A DNA stretch of 64,000 bases from Crocodylus rhombifer (Eukaryota; Chordata; Crocodylia; Crocodylidae), in contig JAVSML010025536.1 of assembly GCA_038503035.1 (NCBI GenBank), forward strand, positions 865,932 to 929,931, read 5' to 3'. The position numbers and the translations under genes were made by a program. The notes beneath the pieces were generated by a model. The model saw nothing but the letters and a program-made list of their open reading frames with translations. It was not told where the DNA came from and searched no databases. Positions 1 through 12,300 of the stretch are shown piece after piece. Each line of letters begins with the position of its first letter. Position 1 is the stretch's first letter.

Positions 1-976
1 TTGGTGTCATCTATAAACCTGCTGAGGATGCACTCTATTCCATCTTCCAGGTGGGTGATGAAGATATTGAACAAAACTGGCTCCAGGACCACCCCCTGGG
101 GCACTCCACTTGATACCGGCTGCCAACTAGACACTGAGTCATTGATTACTACTTTCTATTACTTCTCTCTGAGCCTGATGCTGTAGCCAGTTTCCTATCC
201 ACCTTACAGTCCATTCATCCAGCCCATACTTTCTTAGCTTGCCCATGAGAATGCTGTGGGAGACTGGATCAAAAGCCTTGCTAAAATCAAGGTACACCAC
301 ATCCACCATTCTCCCCACATCCACAGAGCCAGTCATCTCATCACAGAAGGCAATCAGGTTGGCCAAGCATGACGTACCCTTCATGGATCCATGCTGACTA
401 TTCCTAATCACCTTTGTCTCTTCCAAGTGCTTAACACTGGATTCCTTGAGGATCTGCTCCATGATTTTTCCAGGGACTGAGGTGAGGCTGACTGATCTGT
501 AGCTCCGTGGATCCCTCTTTTTCCCTTTCTTAAATATAGGCACTGTGTTTGCCCTTTTCCAATCATTCAAGAGCTCTCCTGATTGACAGGAGTTTTCAAA
601 AATTATCACTAGTGGCTCTGCAATCACATCACACAACTCCATCAGCACCGTTGGGTGCATCCCATCTGGCCCCATGGACTTGTACATGTCTAGTTTTTCT
701 AAATAGTCCCTAACCTGTTCTTTCACCGCTGTTGGCTGTTTACCTCCTCCACAAGACTGTGCTGCCCAGTGCAGTAATCTGGGAGCTAACCTTTTCTGTG
801 AAGATTGAGGCAAAAAAGGCATTGAGCATGTCAGCCTTTTCTGCATCCTCTGTCAAAAAGTTGCCTCCTCCATTCAGTAAGGGACCTACACTTCCCCTGA
901 TCCTCCTCTTGCTACCAATATACTTGTAGAAAACTTTCTTGTTACCCTTCACATCCCTTGCTAGCTGCAACTCCAA
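1..976 (-). pseudogene. CR1 ORF2 reverse-transcriptase fragment, frameshifted
   Basis: The longest open piece (846 down to 139) holds CR1 RT landmarks in order: 'KSMGPDGMHP', 'DWKRANTVPIFKKG', 'SYRSVSLTSVPGKIMEQIL' (fingers), 'SQHGSMKGTSCLANL' and the palm block 'VVYLDFSKAFDPVSH', which carries the first catalytic aspartate at about 290-330. The frame shifts near 139, after which motif B (SGVPQG) and 'LFNIFI' continue in another frame to FIDDT at 1-24. Upstream, 740-976 in a different frame encodes the linker ('KVFYKYIGSKRRIRGSVGPL', 'FFASIFTE'). At least two frameshifts separate the blocks, so no functional enzyme can be made. The family assignment is firm; the age is inferred only from the number of breaks. 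Confidence 0.88.
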
Positions 977-1572
977 TTGCGCATTGGCCTTCCTGACTTC
1001 ATCCCTGCATGTTGAAGCAATGCTCTTATATTCTTCCCAGTTATTTGTCCAAATTTACAGTTCTTATAAGCTTCCTTTTTGTGATATAGTTTACTGAAGA
1101 GTTCCCTGCTAAGCCAAGCTGGTCTTCTACCAGACTTGTTAGTCTTACTGCATTTCAGGATGGTTTGTTCCTGAACTCTCAGTCAGGCTTCTTTAAAGTC
1201 CAGCCAGCTCTCCTGGACTCCTCTCCCCCTCAGACTGGCTTCCCAGGGGATCCTGCCCATGAGTTCCCTGAGCAAGGAAAGTCTCTTTCTCTGAAGTCCA
1301 CAGTCCTTACCCTGCTGCTCTCCATCCTTCCTTTCCTCAGGATCCTGCACTCAATCATCTCATGGTCACTGCTGCCCAAGTTGCCACCCACTACTACATT
1401 CCCCACCAATTCACCCTGTTTGTGAGCAGCAGATCAGATGAAGAAAATCATAGCTCCTAATTAGCTGCTTCAGCACATGCACCAGGAAGTTGGCTCCAAT
1501 ATTTTCCAAAATCTTCCTGGATTGCCTGCGCACTGCTGTATTGACCTCCCAGCAAATGTCAGGGTGATTGAA
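1..1572 (-). mobile_element. CR1 LINE, 5'-truncated, continuing past the left edge
   Basis: Read on the minus strand this stretch encodes the end of a CR1 endonuclease domain, the linker and most of the reverse transcriptase. Near its 5' end the endonuclease motif reads FNHPDICWE, followed by a degraded '[15 protein letters not shown]' block. The RT core follows, and the element leaves the window at the active site (FIDDT at 1-24, where F-A-D-D is usual). The 3' end is outside the window. CR1 retrotransposons copy themselves through target-primed reverse transcription and are usually 5'-truncated, as here. Several frame changes show it is dead. The 5' boundary is placed where similarity switches to hAT foldback sequence, within about 10 bases of 1573. 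Confidence 0.9.
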
Positions 1573-1878
1573 GTACTTCCAGTCCACTTCTGGGTTCGCC
1601 ACTGAGCACGTGGAGGGCCCCTCTGCACTCCTGTAGGACGCTCCATCCGCCCCACCATTGCAGTGTTTACAAGCTGTGCTGGTACCTCGAGGTGTGTAGA
1701 AAAAGCATTTAAAGCTGCGTCTATGTCTGAATCACTGATTCTCTGAGTCAGCATCGAATCTTCAGATTCGGCTTCTGCAGAATTGAATCACGGACAGTGA
1801 TTGGAATCAATGAATCAAATCACTGTCCCCGATTTGGGTCTAATCCAAATTGAATACGGCCTGTTTTGGACACCCCTA
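1573..1878 (-). mobile_element. hAT-type foldback element, one half (truncated)
   Basis: This is a partial copy of the ~765-bp family seen complete at 37319-38086 and 52316-53077. Shared blocks are 'cgccactgagcacgtggag', 'tacctcgaggtgtgtagaaa', the 'gacagtgatt' arm, and an outer end reading 'cacccccta'-like at 1871-1878. The inner side stops exactly where the CR1 begins, so the other half was either lost or lies beyond the CR1 outside the window. No transposase is encoded. Orientation matches the 37319 copy; strand is set by convention relative to the 52316 copy. Confidence 0.75.
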
Positions 1879-1882
1879 GTAG

Positions 1883-1945
1883 CTAGTATGTTAATGCCTG
1901 TGCCTTTTGTCATTTGGAAACCCTGGTTCAAGTCCTGATTTAGTT
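1883..1945 (+). mobile_element. tRNA-derived SINE head remnant
   Basis: The segment holds a sequence close to a polymerase III B box (GGTTCAAGTCC, about 1925-1935), preceded by a degenerate A-box-like stretch (TAGCTAGTATGTTAATGC). This is the layout of the tRNA-related 5' part of MIR and related SINEs. An A-run follows. It is short and diverged, so it could be a chance match. Similar remnants sit at 19222 and near 43795. Confidence 0.4.
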
Positions 1946-3667
1946 GCAAAAAAAATACAGGGAGTAATATTATCATATCATCATCATCATTATCATCTCT
2001 CATAGCCGTATTTCCTTCCATCACACACAATTATCATACAATACGGCATAATTGGCATCAGCCCCTTCACCGAGGCCATAACTGCTATATTACTCTGCCA
2101 CTGGCAGAGCTGTGTGGGGGATACTTGCATATAATGGCTACCTGAAGTGGACATAGTACTGGGTAGTGTTCCAGGGTCCTCACATTAAAGATTACCACAT
2201 CCTTTATCTCACAGACAGAACATATAAAATAGGTTGGTTTAATTATGATAGGCAAATAAGGAAGCATAGAAGATTAGTTAGATATATCTGCTTGTTCCGG
2301 TTTGTATTTACAGATATATCCAAGCAGAACAATTGAAGAACCGCATAAACAAAACGTAACAATAAAATAAAAAAGAAAGCTTCAAATTTTATGTATAAGC
2401 CTTGCTGCCAGAGACATAAAAGATATAGGGAAATGAGGCATGGCTGAAATGCATGACAGATAACTCATACAAAATCCATAAAGTGAGTCTGTGTGCGCCA
2501 TCTTTTTATAGGAAAGGATGTGGAAGAATTTCATAGCACCGCCACTGGGGTTGCTGAAATGCCCGCTTGAATATTAACAGCCCAGTGAGCAGTATTTTGG
2601 ATGCTCATGAATAACTGGAATATGAGCACCTTAAGCACAAATTCAACAAAGGTTTTTTCAAGTTTATCATCACAGATGAGATTGCATCATTCATAGTGGC
2701 ATTTATAGCCATCAGTACTATACAACCCATGGTAACAGATGACATTGCATGCTGAAAGAGGCCGTGAAAGGTCTTTCATACTGTTTCCTGATCCTAATGA
2801 CAGCTTTTACTGCTAGTTAGGATAGAATCCAAACCCATGAAGTCATGATGGTTGTAGGTGTTGATTTGGATGTAAAATGTATAACTTATGCACTGCAGTC
2901 CTGTTTGCTGAGGCAAGCTGAATTCATGGTTAGTATACAACAGGTAATTTGGAAAGGAAGATAGGCCTGTTACATAATAACTTTTTAAAAGGCTAGTTTC
3001 TTTATAGGACACTTTAATTTTAATAAAGAAAGGTTATGGACACATGCTCAAGATCATCATTTGGACGTCATAGCTTCAGACTCTGCTCTAATTAGCTGAA
3101 TGGGAATGCACAAAAACAGATTTCTTCAGTTAAAATCTTTCTAAACCAGTTCCCTTTCCTTGCAAACATATGTTTATGCAATGATACAATCTGTATATGT
3201 TTGTGTGTGTATAGTTATATCGGTTTATATGCAGGTCTGTACATAAGCGTGACTCATTCATGCGTTGCATGCTAATTTCATGAATTCATTCATGAATGTA
3301 AAAAAAGGGCAAAACTAATCAGTTTGATAACCATTCCTTTTTTTTTAAAATCTAGAAATGACCTCTCTTTTTTTGTAGCTAGAACATGTCTTCTTGCCCA
3401 GCATGGGAAATGTTTACAGTTATTTTCACCTTCACTGAAATGGGGCCATTCATAACACAACAAAAAGAATCTTTTTCAACTACATTAGAAGGCATGTAAC
3501 TGAACTGAAACCTAATATCGCAAGGCACAGCGGTCCCATTTGTAGGCAAGTGTAAAATTCAGGCTCTGGTGTGCTGAATGCAACCTGCATTGCTTGCGGG
3601 CTTGCTTCACTCCAGGCTTAGCCTGGCGTTGATAGCTCTTGGCTGGGCCTTCTTGCATTCCTTTTTT

Positions 3668-3750
<83 letters not shown>

Positions 3751-5014
3751 ATCCCCTTCTGATGACAGAAGCTTCAAGTGGTTACAAGTAGCAGGCCTGT
3801 TTGCAGATGCCTGAGGTGTAACTATCTAAAAGGTGTGAGGAAAAGCAATAATAAATGATGTCTATAGGTTTAAATGGGAGAAATGATATATGATACAATG
3901 TTTTTTTTGGAACTACTTTGGTTGAACCCCTGACTGTACTTTCAGTGAAGGAAGCATGCAGATGTAGTATGTTTTTGTGTGGCTGAAAATTGCTTTGAAG
4001 TAATTATCAAGTGTAATTTTACTCATATCGAATACTAAAAATAAGAATGCATGGGTGGGGTGGGGGGGGAACAACCCCCCCAAACCCTTAATCAGACACT
4101 AGGTGAATAACTACATTCACAACTGAGACGTGATTTAATCTGACAACGCAAGACAAGAATGAACAGCACCACTATTGATGGGTGGAAAGGATGAGAGAAA
4201 ACCAAAATGTTACCGACTTGCTCAGGAATAATAATTATAAAGTATAAAAATGTATGGTTTTACAGCATCATGAACATTTTGGGGGCTCCTTATGCAGTGA
4301 GATACCAAATCAGCATATGACAAATTGTTTAACAAAAGTATCTTTCCTACTTTAAACAAATCTCTTACTTGTTTTAATGTTGAAGCAGGAAAAAGGGAGG
4401 AGATGGATTGGGATTTGTGCTTTAATGCAAACCTTGAAAGCATTTCCCCCCTGATCTTTGAATTAATGCAAACTTTTTTTCTTCGCCGCATTTGGAATGA
4501 TATGAATCTTGGATTGTCCTCCACTGAAAAGATGAATATTTTCAATGCAAACTTTGGAATCCACATGGTTAGCCCAAGGCTTCCAGCTGTTGTTTATGCT
4601 ATTAGTTAGAAAATCCCAGTACCATTCTCAAAAAAAAAAAAAATTAATAAAAAACCCCATTGAGTTAATTTTCTGGAATTATGTTAATAAGGCCAATTTG
4701 CACTGTGCAGGTTTACCTTGTGGTTTGTGGTGAGTTTGTAGAGGTTTTGTGAGCAAACCCAAATGTGGTGACAGCAAAACCTTTCCAAAGCATGGGCTTT
4801 TATGAACTAAGCACAGAGTTTCCTTTTGTGGTCATGTGTGACGTGATTTTGGATAATAAATATCTGTAATAAGGTTTCCTTTGGTTGGCTCAAAGGCCTG
4901 TGCCTCTGTTTTGAATGGCTGTATGTGGAGTGGTTCGGGTTGCATATATTTTCTTAATATTTACACACTTCTTAAAGGTGCATATAATTACCTACAGCCC
5001 AGTCTAGAGGGATG
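1946..5014. other. Non-coding AT-rich DNA, no gene seen
   Basis: No exon or retroelement coding block is recognisable in this 3-kb stretch. Visible structure is limited to the TA/GA microsatellite at 3672-3749, a small palindromic patch around 3275-3298 (catgaattcattcatgaatg), a G-run followed by a C-run at 4056-4082, and an A-rich tract at 4632-4658. Stop codons are frequent in all frames; the longest open stretch, 114 codons at 4222-4566, has no recognisable domain. Confidence 0.6.
3672..3749 (+). repeat. Compound (TA)n-(GA)n microsatellite
   Basis: About 14 TA dinucleotides (3672-3700) are followed by GGG and about 22 GA dinucleotides (3704-3748). The purine strand of the GA part can form triplex DNA in principle. 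It is likely length-polymorphic. Confidence 0.95.
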
Positions 5015-5022
5015 ATGATCAC

Positions 5023-5435
5023 TAGGGCTGTGTAAAACAGCAGCGTTCCACTTTGACACCCTTTTCAACATTTCGAAGGAATGGTGTTTCATTTCGAGTT
5101 TTGTTTCAATTTAAAAACACTGTTCCATTCTGATTCATCAAAACAGTTTCACTGTTTCGATGCTTTGATCAGCCCAGCTGAGTTCCCTTCCCCAGTGCTA
5201 GGATCGGGCTCTGGAAGGGATGCACCCACCCCGATCATAGAGCTGGGGAGGGGAACTCAGCCCGGCTGCTTCGAAACTCGAAACGTACTGAAACTTTCCA
5301 AATGTTTCGACTACCCTCGTTTCATTTTGAGGCTGTTTTGACGCCCTTTGTTTGTTTCTATTTTGCAGTTTTGAGCTTGAAATGAGTCAAACCAGTACTG
5401 AAATGAAACAGCCAGTGAAATTTTGCACAGCCCTA
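5023..5435. mobile_element. hAT-type non-autonomous foldback element, 413 bp, with 8-bp TSD
   Basis: The ends are inverted repeats: TAGGGCTGTGTAAAA on the left, and the right end reads TAGGGCTGTGCAAAA on the minus strand. The element is flanked by ATGATCAC (5015-5022) and ACGATCAC (5436-5443), 7 of 8 bases identical. An 8-bp TSD is the hallmark of hAT transposition. The centre folds back: 5176-5195 pairs with 5243-5261 around a GC-richer loop. The rest is rich in 'gtttc/gaaac' motifs. There is no transposase, so it would have been mobilised in trans. The ends match those of the 37319/52316 family, but the interior differs, indicating a sister family using the same transposase. Confidence 0.85.
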
Positions 5436-6027
5436 ACGATCACCGTCTGCTCAAGGTTACCAGCATTATCAATATGTGTCTGTATTGCTGAGATTGTTGC
5501 AAGCCAGATTCTGAGCTTTGACCCATAGAAGCAGCTGAGAGGGATGATTCAAACAGAGCCAGCTGCAGCTCCTGAAATTCTCAGCTGGTTCTATGCTGGC
5601 TTTGCTTGAATTTAGAGGTTTCTCTAAATGTTATGAAGAGGTAATATTCCCAGGAAAAGACATGAACTTGCTTTCTTTTTCCTTTATGCAACTCCTCAAC
5701 AAGTGCAAGCATGGCTGAGAATGATGTCTATAGACTTTAGGAGCATCCGCCTAATACAAGTCTTTAAACTCGGTATTTCATAATTTGGTCTTTTTTCAGT
5801 CCACAACCCCTTGGGACATTCTTGGTTCACTTAAAACATTCCTATTTTTTTTTTTTGTGGTGGAAGAGGGGTCAAGAAAAGGAACCACGTCAGCTGTAGA
5901 AACCAGTTTCTATTTGGACATAATAGAAAAAGGAGACAAACCTGCTTGTGTACAAATAAAGCAGGAACTAAACCCATCACCAAATGCCCACTTGGAAAAA
6001 AAGAAAAGTAAAGACATCTTTTGTCGG

Positions 6028-6048
6028 GCGGGGGGGGAGGGGGGGGGC
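6028..6048 (+). repeat. G-rich tract with quadruplex potential
   Basis: The plus strand has GGGCG8AG9C in about 21 bases, enough guanine runs for an intramolecular G-quadruplex. Nothing else nearby suggests a promoter. Confidence 0.6.
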
Positions 6049-8339
6049 AGGCTCTGTAACAAATCAGTAAAAGTTGATTCCTGTAATGAATTAAACAATT
6101 CCAAAAGCTTAAAGCTTCTATCACAGTTGACCTTTAAGGCACATCGCAGCAAAGAAGTTAATACACTTTGCACATGTTACAGAACAACAGGTGGTAGAAA
6201 AACCCATACGAGCTCCTTGCATTCCTTACTTTTCAAACTGGTGGCCCCTGGTATTCTGGGATTTACACTACCTCCCCCAGGCTCTGACTGACAAGCTAAT
6301 CGGTGTGCTGGGAAGCCCTAAGCTATTGATTCCACTGTAACAGAACACCTCCCAGTCAATGAAACTGCAATGAAATGCTTCAACAACGAAGAAAGGGAGG
6401 CATTAGGCTGTTGAGCAACTGGAAGAAATTTGCTTGTAGGTAGTGCGGCAGAAATGAAAAGGCTCTCGGGGGCACAAGCTTGAAAAGCCAGGTTATTAAA
6501 AAAGCCACAAAGCAGGAGTCTGGCTGAGTGGAGAAAAATAGTTATGGCTCAGTTAGGCGTATCTAAAAGGAGGAGAGAGAGGAACGCAGCTTTCAAAATT
6601 GTGTTAATCCCCCATGTACTTAATTTCTTTTCTTTTATGGCAGCTTGTAGTATAGCAACAAGTATTCAAGCAGTTAATAATTTTAAACAGTTTAGCTTTC
6701 TGTAGGCAATATATCTTTAGCCTTAATTAAAATTTTATTTTAGTGGGGGGGGGGATATTTAAATGACATTCTGATCCAGCCTCTAAGATGGAAAATATAT
6801 GATAATATGAATATTTTATTAGACAAACTATTATTAAACAGCTGGTGTAGAATCCTTCCTTCCAAATAGCTGAGTTTGAAATGCAGGTCGCTGTTTCTTA
6901 GTAATGTCTTGACAGGCTTCCGTTCTTGTATCAAAAATACCCGTGGGCTTATGAATTAAAAACAAGGGCAAAGCTGTGGCAATATCTTAAACAAATCGGA
7001 GAAATAGACACTGGCAAAGGCAGGCACTGAAGGAGAGTTGGTATCTTGGGTCCTGAGCTTGTGAACTGATCATGAGGAAGAAACCTACACTTAGAGCCTC
7101 CATGGTCAATGGGAAAGTCCACCTCTATGAAGCAGCTGGCAATATCAAGGTCCTGACATCCTTCTTGCATCTTGGTGCTCCTTGACTCTCAAGCAGTAGG
7201 GCAGCTTTCTACTTTTCTGTCACCACCTGGTAAAGAGGTGGATCTCACTGTACTTTTCAATGCCTTTTGGCACCACGACCGGATTATCCAAATGAGATAT
7301 CCCTGGAGCGATCCTTGAAGACCAGTTGTGAACTTTCAGGTGGTGCAAAAGAAAGCTGACTGCTTTCTCAGCAGTGCCAGACAGCAATGCTACCAAGACT
7401 GAGTATACTTCATAGGGACGCTGGATGGCATGCTATTCATCGACTGACTTGGATGAAAACATGCATACTTTTCAGTCCAGGGTGTCTTAAACAGTAGGTT
7501 TCAGAAGGTGATTCATGAGGATAGTCTAGCTAAGGGTCTCCAGATTTCAATTTTGGTGGCATTCATTATGGTCTGTTAAAAGGAGCCGTTGGTTCTGGAA
7601 TTTGCTTTCCCTGTTGGTTCAGCAAAGCCTGAGTTTGTTGACCTTTGGGCAGTGTGTTAGGTCTTCTGTTTACTCAATCTTTTCCTGAGTAAGCTGTCAG
7701 TTTTCTTTTGGGGAGGTTTTTTGGTGTTTTTTTTTTCCCCGCATAGGCTTGTGAGTATAGTAAAAAAAATGTGCATTCCCTGATTGCACACAGGGCAAAA
7801 TGCTACTCACTTAGGCAGCCTTATTAATTTTTCAGCGACAAGTGAAACGGCTGACATTGTACATAAAGTAAAAGTGACAACACCGGCGCTTTCGCAAATT
7901 TTAGAAAACAATTCAGCAGTGAAGCACTATGTCATTCCATGCATTTTGTCTTGAACAAAGAGCAGCATTTCTTCTTTATTTTTTGCCCTTTATCTCTGCT
8001 TATCTATGAATATAGAGCTATACAACCGACCTTGCTGTAACAGCATTCCACGGGGCACAGGAAACAGGGACACTGAATGCTAAAGGTAGATTTAGCACAC
8101 TGCCATTCTTGATCTGATGTGTACGTACATATGTATGTGATCCAGTTTTGCCACTTTTACTGGAGCTGAATAGTCCCTTACTTTGTGAGCAGTCTCATAA
8201 CTTCCATGGGCCAAACTGGTCCCTCAATGACCGGTTAGTCTCATGCTCATAATTGGAAGAACTTCCAAGGATTAGAAAGTATGTGAAGCATGTGAGGGAA
8301 ACACCAAAAGCAAATGGCCCTCAACCCTCAAAATAGCTA

Positions 8340-8405
8340 AAGGCCAAATCTTAGCTCTATTGAAGCCAATCAGAGTTTTGTCATTGACTTCAGCCAGATC
8401 AAGAT
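8340..8405. mobile_element. Old palindromic MITE-like remnant ('ttgaagtcaatgg' type)
   Basis: TTGAAGCCAAT (8360-8370) and ATTGACTTCA (8383-8392) are inverted around 'cagagttttgtc', within 'ggccaaatcttagctc...ccagatcaagattt'. Blocks like this, of the form 'attgaagtcaatgg...ccattgacttcaat', are widespread in sauropsid DNA. Related scraps are visible here at about 17250-17280, 44378-44400, 52118-52132 and 53412-53430. The family name is not known to me. Being short and diverged, it is only a moderate call. Confidence 0.4.
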
Positions 8406-9337
8406 TTTTTCCCTAGGTGAAAACAATCATTCACTGTTGTATAGTTGGGCCTATGAAGAACTAATTAATAGATCTTTCCTAAATCTGACGTGATGCTGGG
8501 CTAAATGCTCTTCTTGAAGTCAACGTACCTGTGCCCATTTGAACCAGTAGAGATTTTAAATCTTCAGACTTAATGGAATTAAAGAGGGAATAGATGGAAT
8601 TAGGACTGAGCTCAGAAGAGTTTGAGCCTATGCATGTGATACAAGGAACTCGCACGCACACACTTGACGTTCATCTGTACAAGGGGCCCCAGCCATGAAA
8701 TGTATATGAGGCATATTCAGTTCAACTGAATAACAAGCTAACAGCTGTAGTTGCAAAAAATAAATTCTCTGAATACCACGTTATTGATATTTGGGACATT
8801 AATCCAACTCCAAACCCAGCTACTAGCAGTAAGAGTTTTATGGAAATATAATATTTAAGTTTGAGAGAATCTTTATACGACTCACAAGGGCTTTTGACTT
8901 CAGAAAATTGTGTAATTGTCTGGTGAAGTGCTCAAGCATACTGCAATACTCAAGAGAACTTTTTTTTTAGTTTTGGTTTTTGCAAAACTGTTACAAGTAT
9001 TCCAGTCCTATAGTTTCACCTCTTTATTAAAACTATAGCGTTGCACAGGAATGTTAACGTGGAAAAAAAGAGATTTAAAACACATTTTTTAGTACTTAAT
9101 GAATTAGAAACTTGCATTCTTGTGCAAATAATAAAGATTGCTGATTAAACATTACGCTTGCCTTTTCTCCAGCAGCCCTTGATTCACATATTGCCTGAAG
9201 TCCATGCAAATTGCATCGCAGACATTCTGAGTTTTCCCCCAGATCTCTAGGCCATGGCATTTGAGCAGAGAATGATTTCTCTCATGTTGAACATAGTGGA
9301 TGTGGGATCCCTTCTCTCACTTCTACTTTGCCTGCGG

Positions 9338-9392
9338 ACTATAGGACCGGAAAAGACCTCCCAGGTCATTGATTCCAGTCCTCTGTATTCTT
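9338..9392 (-). mobile_element. CR1 3'-end remnant
   Basis: The plus strand reads 'tataggaccggaaaagacct' then 'ccaggtcattgattccagtc'. This matches the conserved CR1 3' untranslated block in reverse orientation ('aggactggaagggacctc...gtcatctagtcca'), as also seen at 40385 and 54425. Only about 55 bases remain. Confidence 0.55.
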
Positions 9393-12300
9393 AGGTAACT
9401 ATTTGTCTGAAAGGATTCATGAGAACTTGCACTTCAGCCCCTCTGGCACAGCATAGCAATGAACTTTCTTACCTAGAAAGAACCGACCAAGTGCCACAGG
9501 AAGAGAGCAGGAGAATGAACAATGAGCAAATCTTGATTATTAGAAACAAGAGGGATAGAGATTGGGAAATCTATTCTACTAAACACATTAGAGCACGGAG
9601 AAACAGCAGAGGAGTTTGCCAGTGATGCCAGTCTAAGTGAGGAAGCTTATACATAAGCCAGGAAAAGGTGGACTATCTTAGAGATGATAATCATTTTAGT
9701 TTACCATATTCTAAACCTCTGAAGTTGTTCACGATTATTAGTGAAACAATAAACACAACTGATAGTTTGTTTTAAAAGGAAAAGAAAAACCTTTAAAGGT
9801 TTGAGGCAAATGGGGTCGATTCTTCTGCAGTCAGTGCGCTTTTAGGCTTACTCAAGGCTTTAGATTAGCAATGAAGTCAGTGCTGGCATAGCTTGCAACA
9901 GCTGTTAATGCAGCACATGCCTATCTTTTGCTGTTGACAGGCATTAATAAAAACCTAATCTGAGGAAATTATGAAAAACCTATGTATTATGCAATCTGGT
10001 TTGTGTTTTGGCATGTGGCGAGCATTGGCCTAATGCAAAGGAAACCATCATGTATAAACTTTATAGCTATTGTTCCAACTGTAAGGGCAATTACTATTTT
10101 TTTTAAGTATGTTTGATCCTCTAATTGCCTCAAGACAAGACTCAGACAGGTTTGCTGTGGGCGTTACCCTGGGTAATTCTGTTCTATGAACAGCAGTCTT
10201 GAACAGCAGTTACTGATTTCAGGTCGGCAATAAGAGTTCAGCTGTGCGCACCTTCTATTTTCCGTCTGTTTTATTTGTCTTTCTGCAGTCCTACTGATTC
10301 TGGCTTCTTTGGCACGTTGCTGGTAGTCCCATACCTAAATCCCTCAGAACCTATAATCTTTTTGGAAGCCTATCTTTTATATATCTTCCAACTATGTATC
10401 ATCACCCCCTGGCAGCCACTGGCAGGCTGGCTGTGTAGTGGAGTCCCTCCAGCTGAGTAATCAAGAGATCCTTCCCCTGGTTCAGCTTCAGCTTCATCAC
10501 TCTTTTTTTTCCTTCCCTGATTGTTACTTATCTGGTTTTGATGACTGTAATTCACTTTTGGTTGCATGCAGTGAAGTCTTCACTGGACTGTATCTGTTCT
10601 TGCGTGTGAATTCATTAAAAGTCTTTGTCTTCCTCAATGCATGTTTTACTTGGCTAAAATCATATGTACTAGTAGTTTCATCCTTTGTGCTACAGAATGT
10701 TACCACTTAAATCATCTTGGATTTCGGTCACTTTTCTAATCTGGGGTTTAACTTTTCAGATATAAAATACTCTCCCTGTCTGCCTTTTTCTTAGAAGGAT
10801 GAATTCTCTTCTATTTCTTCAGCGTTCTCCTTTAAATGATTGCCATACCAAGATAAACTTATCCCACGAACTAACCACGTGACTGACCCTGTATAAAGAT
10901 GTTAAATGATAAATACATGAATGAAGTAAAAATAAATAAAGTCATGATAAGAAATCTAAAATAAAACGGTGAGAAGTGGGTGACAGAAATGGTCAATAGA
11001 CTATTTAGACTTGGAATGTGAACGCTAAGAGAAGTCTTTGGATAAATTCAACCCAGATTTGGCCTGAAGCTCTAGGCTGACTGTTCTAGTACAAGAACAG
11101 ACCTCTACCCTGTGGTAAAGAGGTACAGAGTAATGCCTATTTGAATTAGTCTCAAAATGTTGCTGTGATGCAGACTGGCTTCTGGATGCTGAAGTGCAAC
11201 GTACCAGCATAATGGCATGTTGTTAAGTCACACGCCACTAAAGGATATAGTTATTAATCAAATTAAATCAAAATACAAAGCTAGTACAAATTAGTATCAG
11301 ATGTCATATCTCATAGCGAACAGGCAAGAGGAAAAACAGAGACTGCTGCTTTTAAATAAAGCAATCTTTCGTAAAACTAAAATAGACGGTTGAAGGTATA
11401 ACCAGTCATATTATTCATGACATTTGGTATGACCTAGATGCCTTTTCTTAGTTTAAATTATATGACGTGTCCATATCACTCTAGAGTAACATAGACAATT
11501 ACCAATATCATGGGCTGAATTTAATTGAAAGTTTGGAGTTATTAGAGAGATGTATGTGCAAACTATTGACCAAAAATGACAGAAGTACCTGAAACTTCAG
11601 TAGTATTTAAGTAGTCTGTTATTAATTATTTTTATTGGAATGCATCTGTATGACTCAACCATTTTTGCTCAAGAACGAATGCTATTTCCAAGGTAGTTTT
11701 TAAAGATATTTTCACTGTCAAAACAGCCATTTCTTTAAATTCTGTAGAAATGTTAAATTTGTAGAATGCAAAACAGGCCAAAACAACACTTTGTGCATGC
11801 ATAGATAACTTTTCACAACAAAAATAACACGCTTGTTATTTATTAACATGGAAAACCTGACACACACACATCTATAGTTATATGCATACATATATTGTTA
11901 TTGGGCATTATGTGCAATCATCTGGGACTCAGGCCTCCAAACTCTTCCTCATATGACTAATTTTGATTTTGAGCAGACTGCTCAAATGTATATTATTACT
12001 GCTTTTGCCTAAAGGTGATTAGATTTATACTCATTATAGGATAGGGACCGTATATTATCAGGTGCATACTTATAGTAGCTGACCTCAGAGGACTGTGGTT
12101 CCATCTGAACAGACGGCTTTTTTCCCTCCATTTTGAAGCTCCTGGGCTCACTAAACCTAAATTATATAAATATTGTGGGGATCCTTCCAGTTTAAATTTG
12201 ACATACTTTACCTTGTGTATGCTCAACACTTCTTTTAATGGCTGGGTGGGTATTTGAGAATCAGTAGGTGAAATGCAGCCAGTTGGGTGGCTTTTTGAAC

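Larger units (their letters stand above)
5444..9337. other. Non-coding DNA, no gene seen
   Basis: I see no recognisable exon in this 3.9 kb. The longest open stretch is 5785-6291 (168 codons, plus strand). It is dominated by low-complexity phenylalanine, lysine and glycine runs that translate T-, A- and G-tracts, and I do not consider it a gene. A G-run at 6028-6048 and a small inverted-repeat MITE remnant at 8340-8405 are listed separately. A G9 run lies at 6745-6753 and a T-rich tract at 7720-7737. Confidence 0.6.

Noticed and set aside
1883..1945. Functional tRNA gene
   Set aside because: A B-box-like string exists but no cloverleaf with paired acceptor and anticodon stems can be drawn; better explained as a SINE head.
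3672..3749. Possible CRISPR or satellite array
   Set aside because: Plain dinucleotide microsatellite; no spaced direct repeats anywhere in the window.
5785..6291. 168-codon open frame on the plus strand
   Set aside because: No domain, contains translated homopolymers, and no splice or start context that would mark a real exon.
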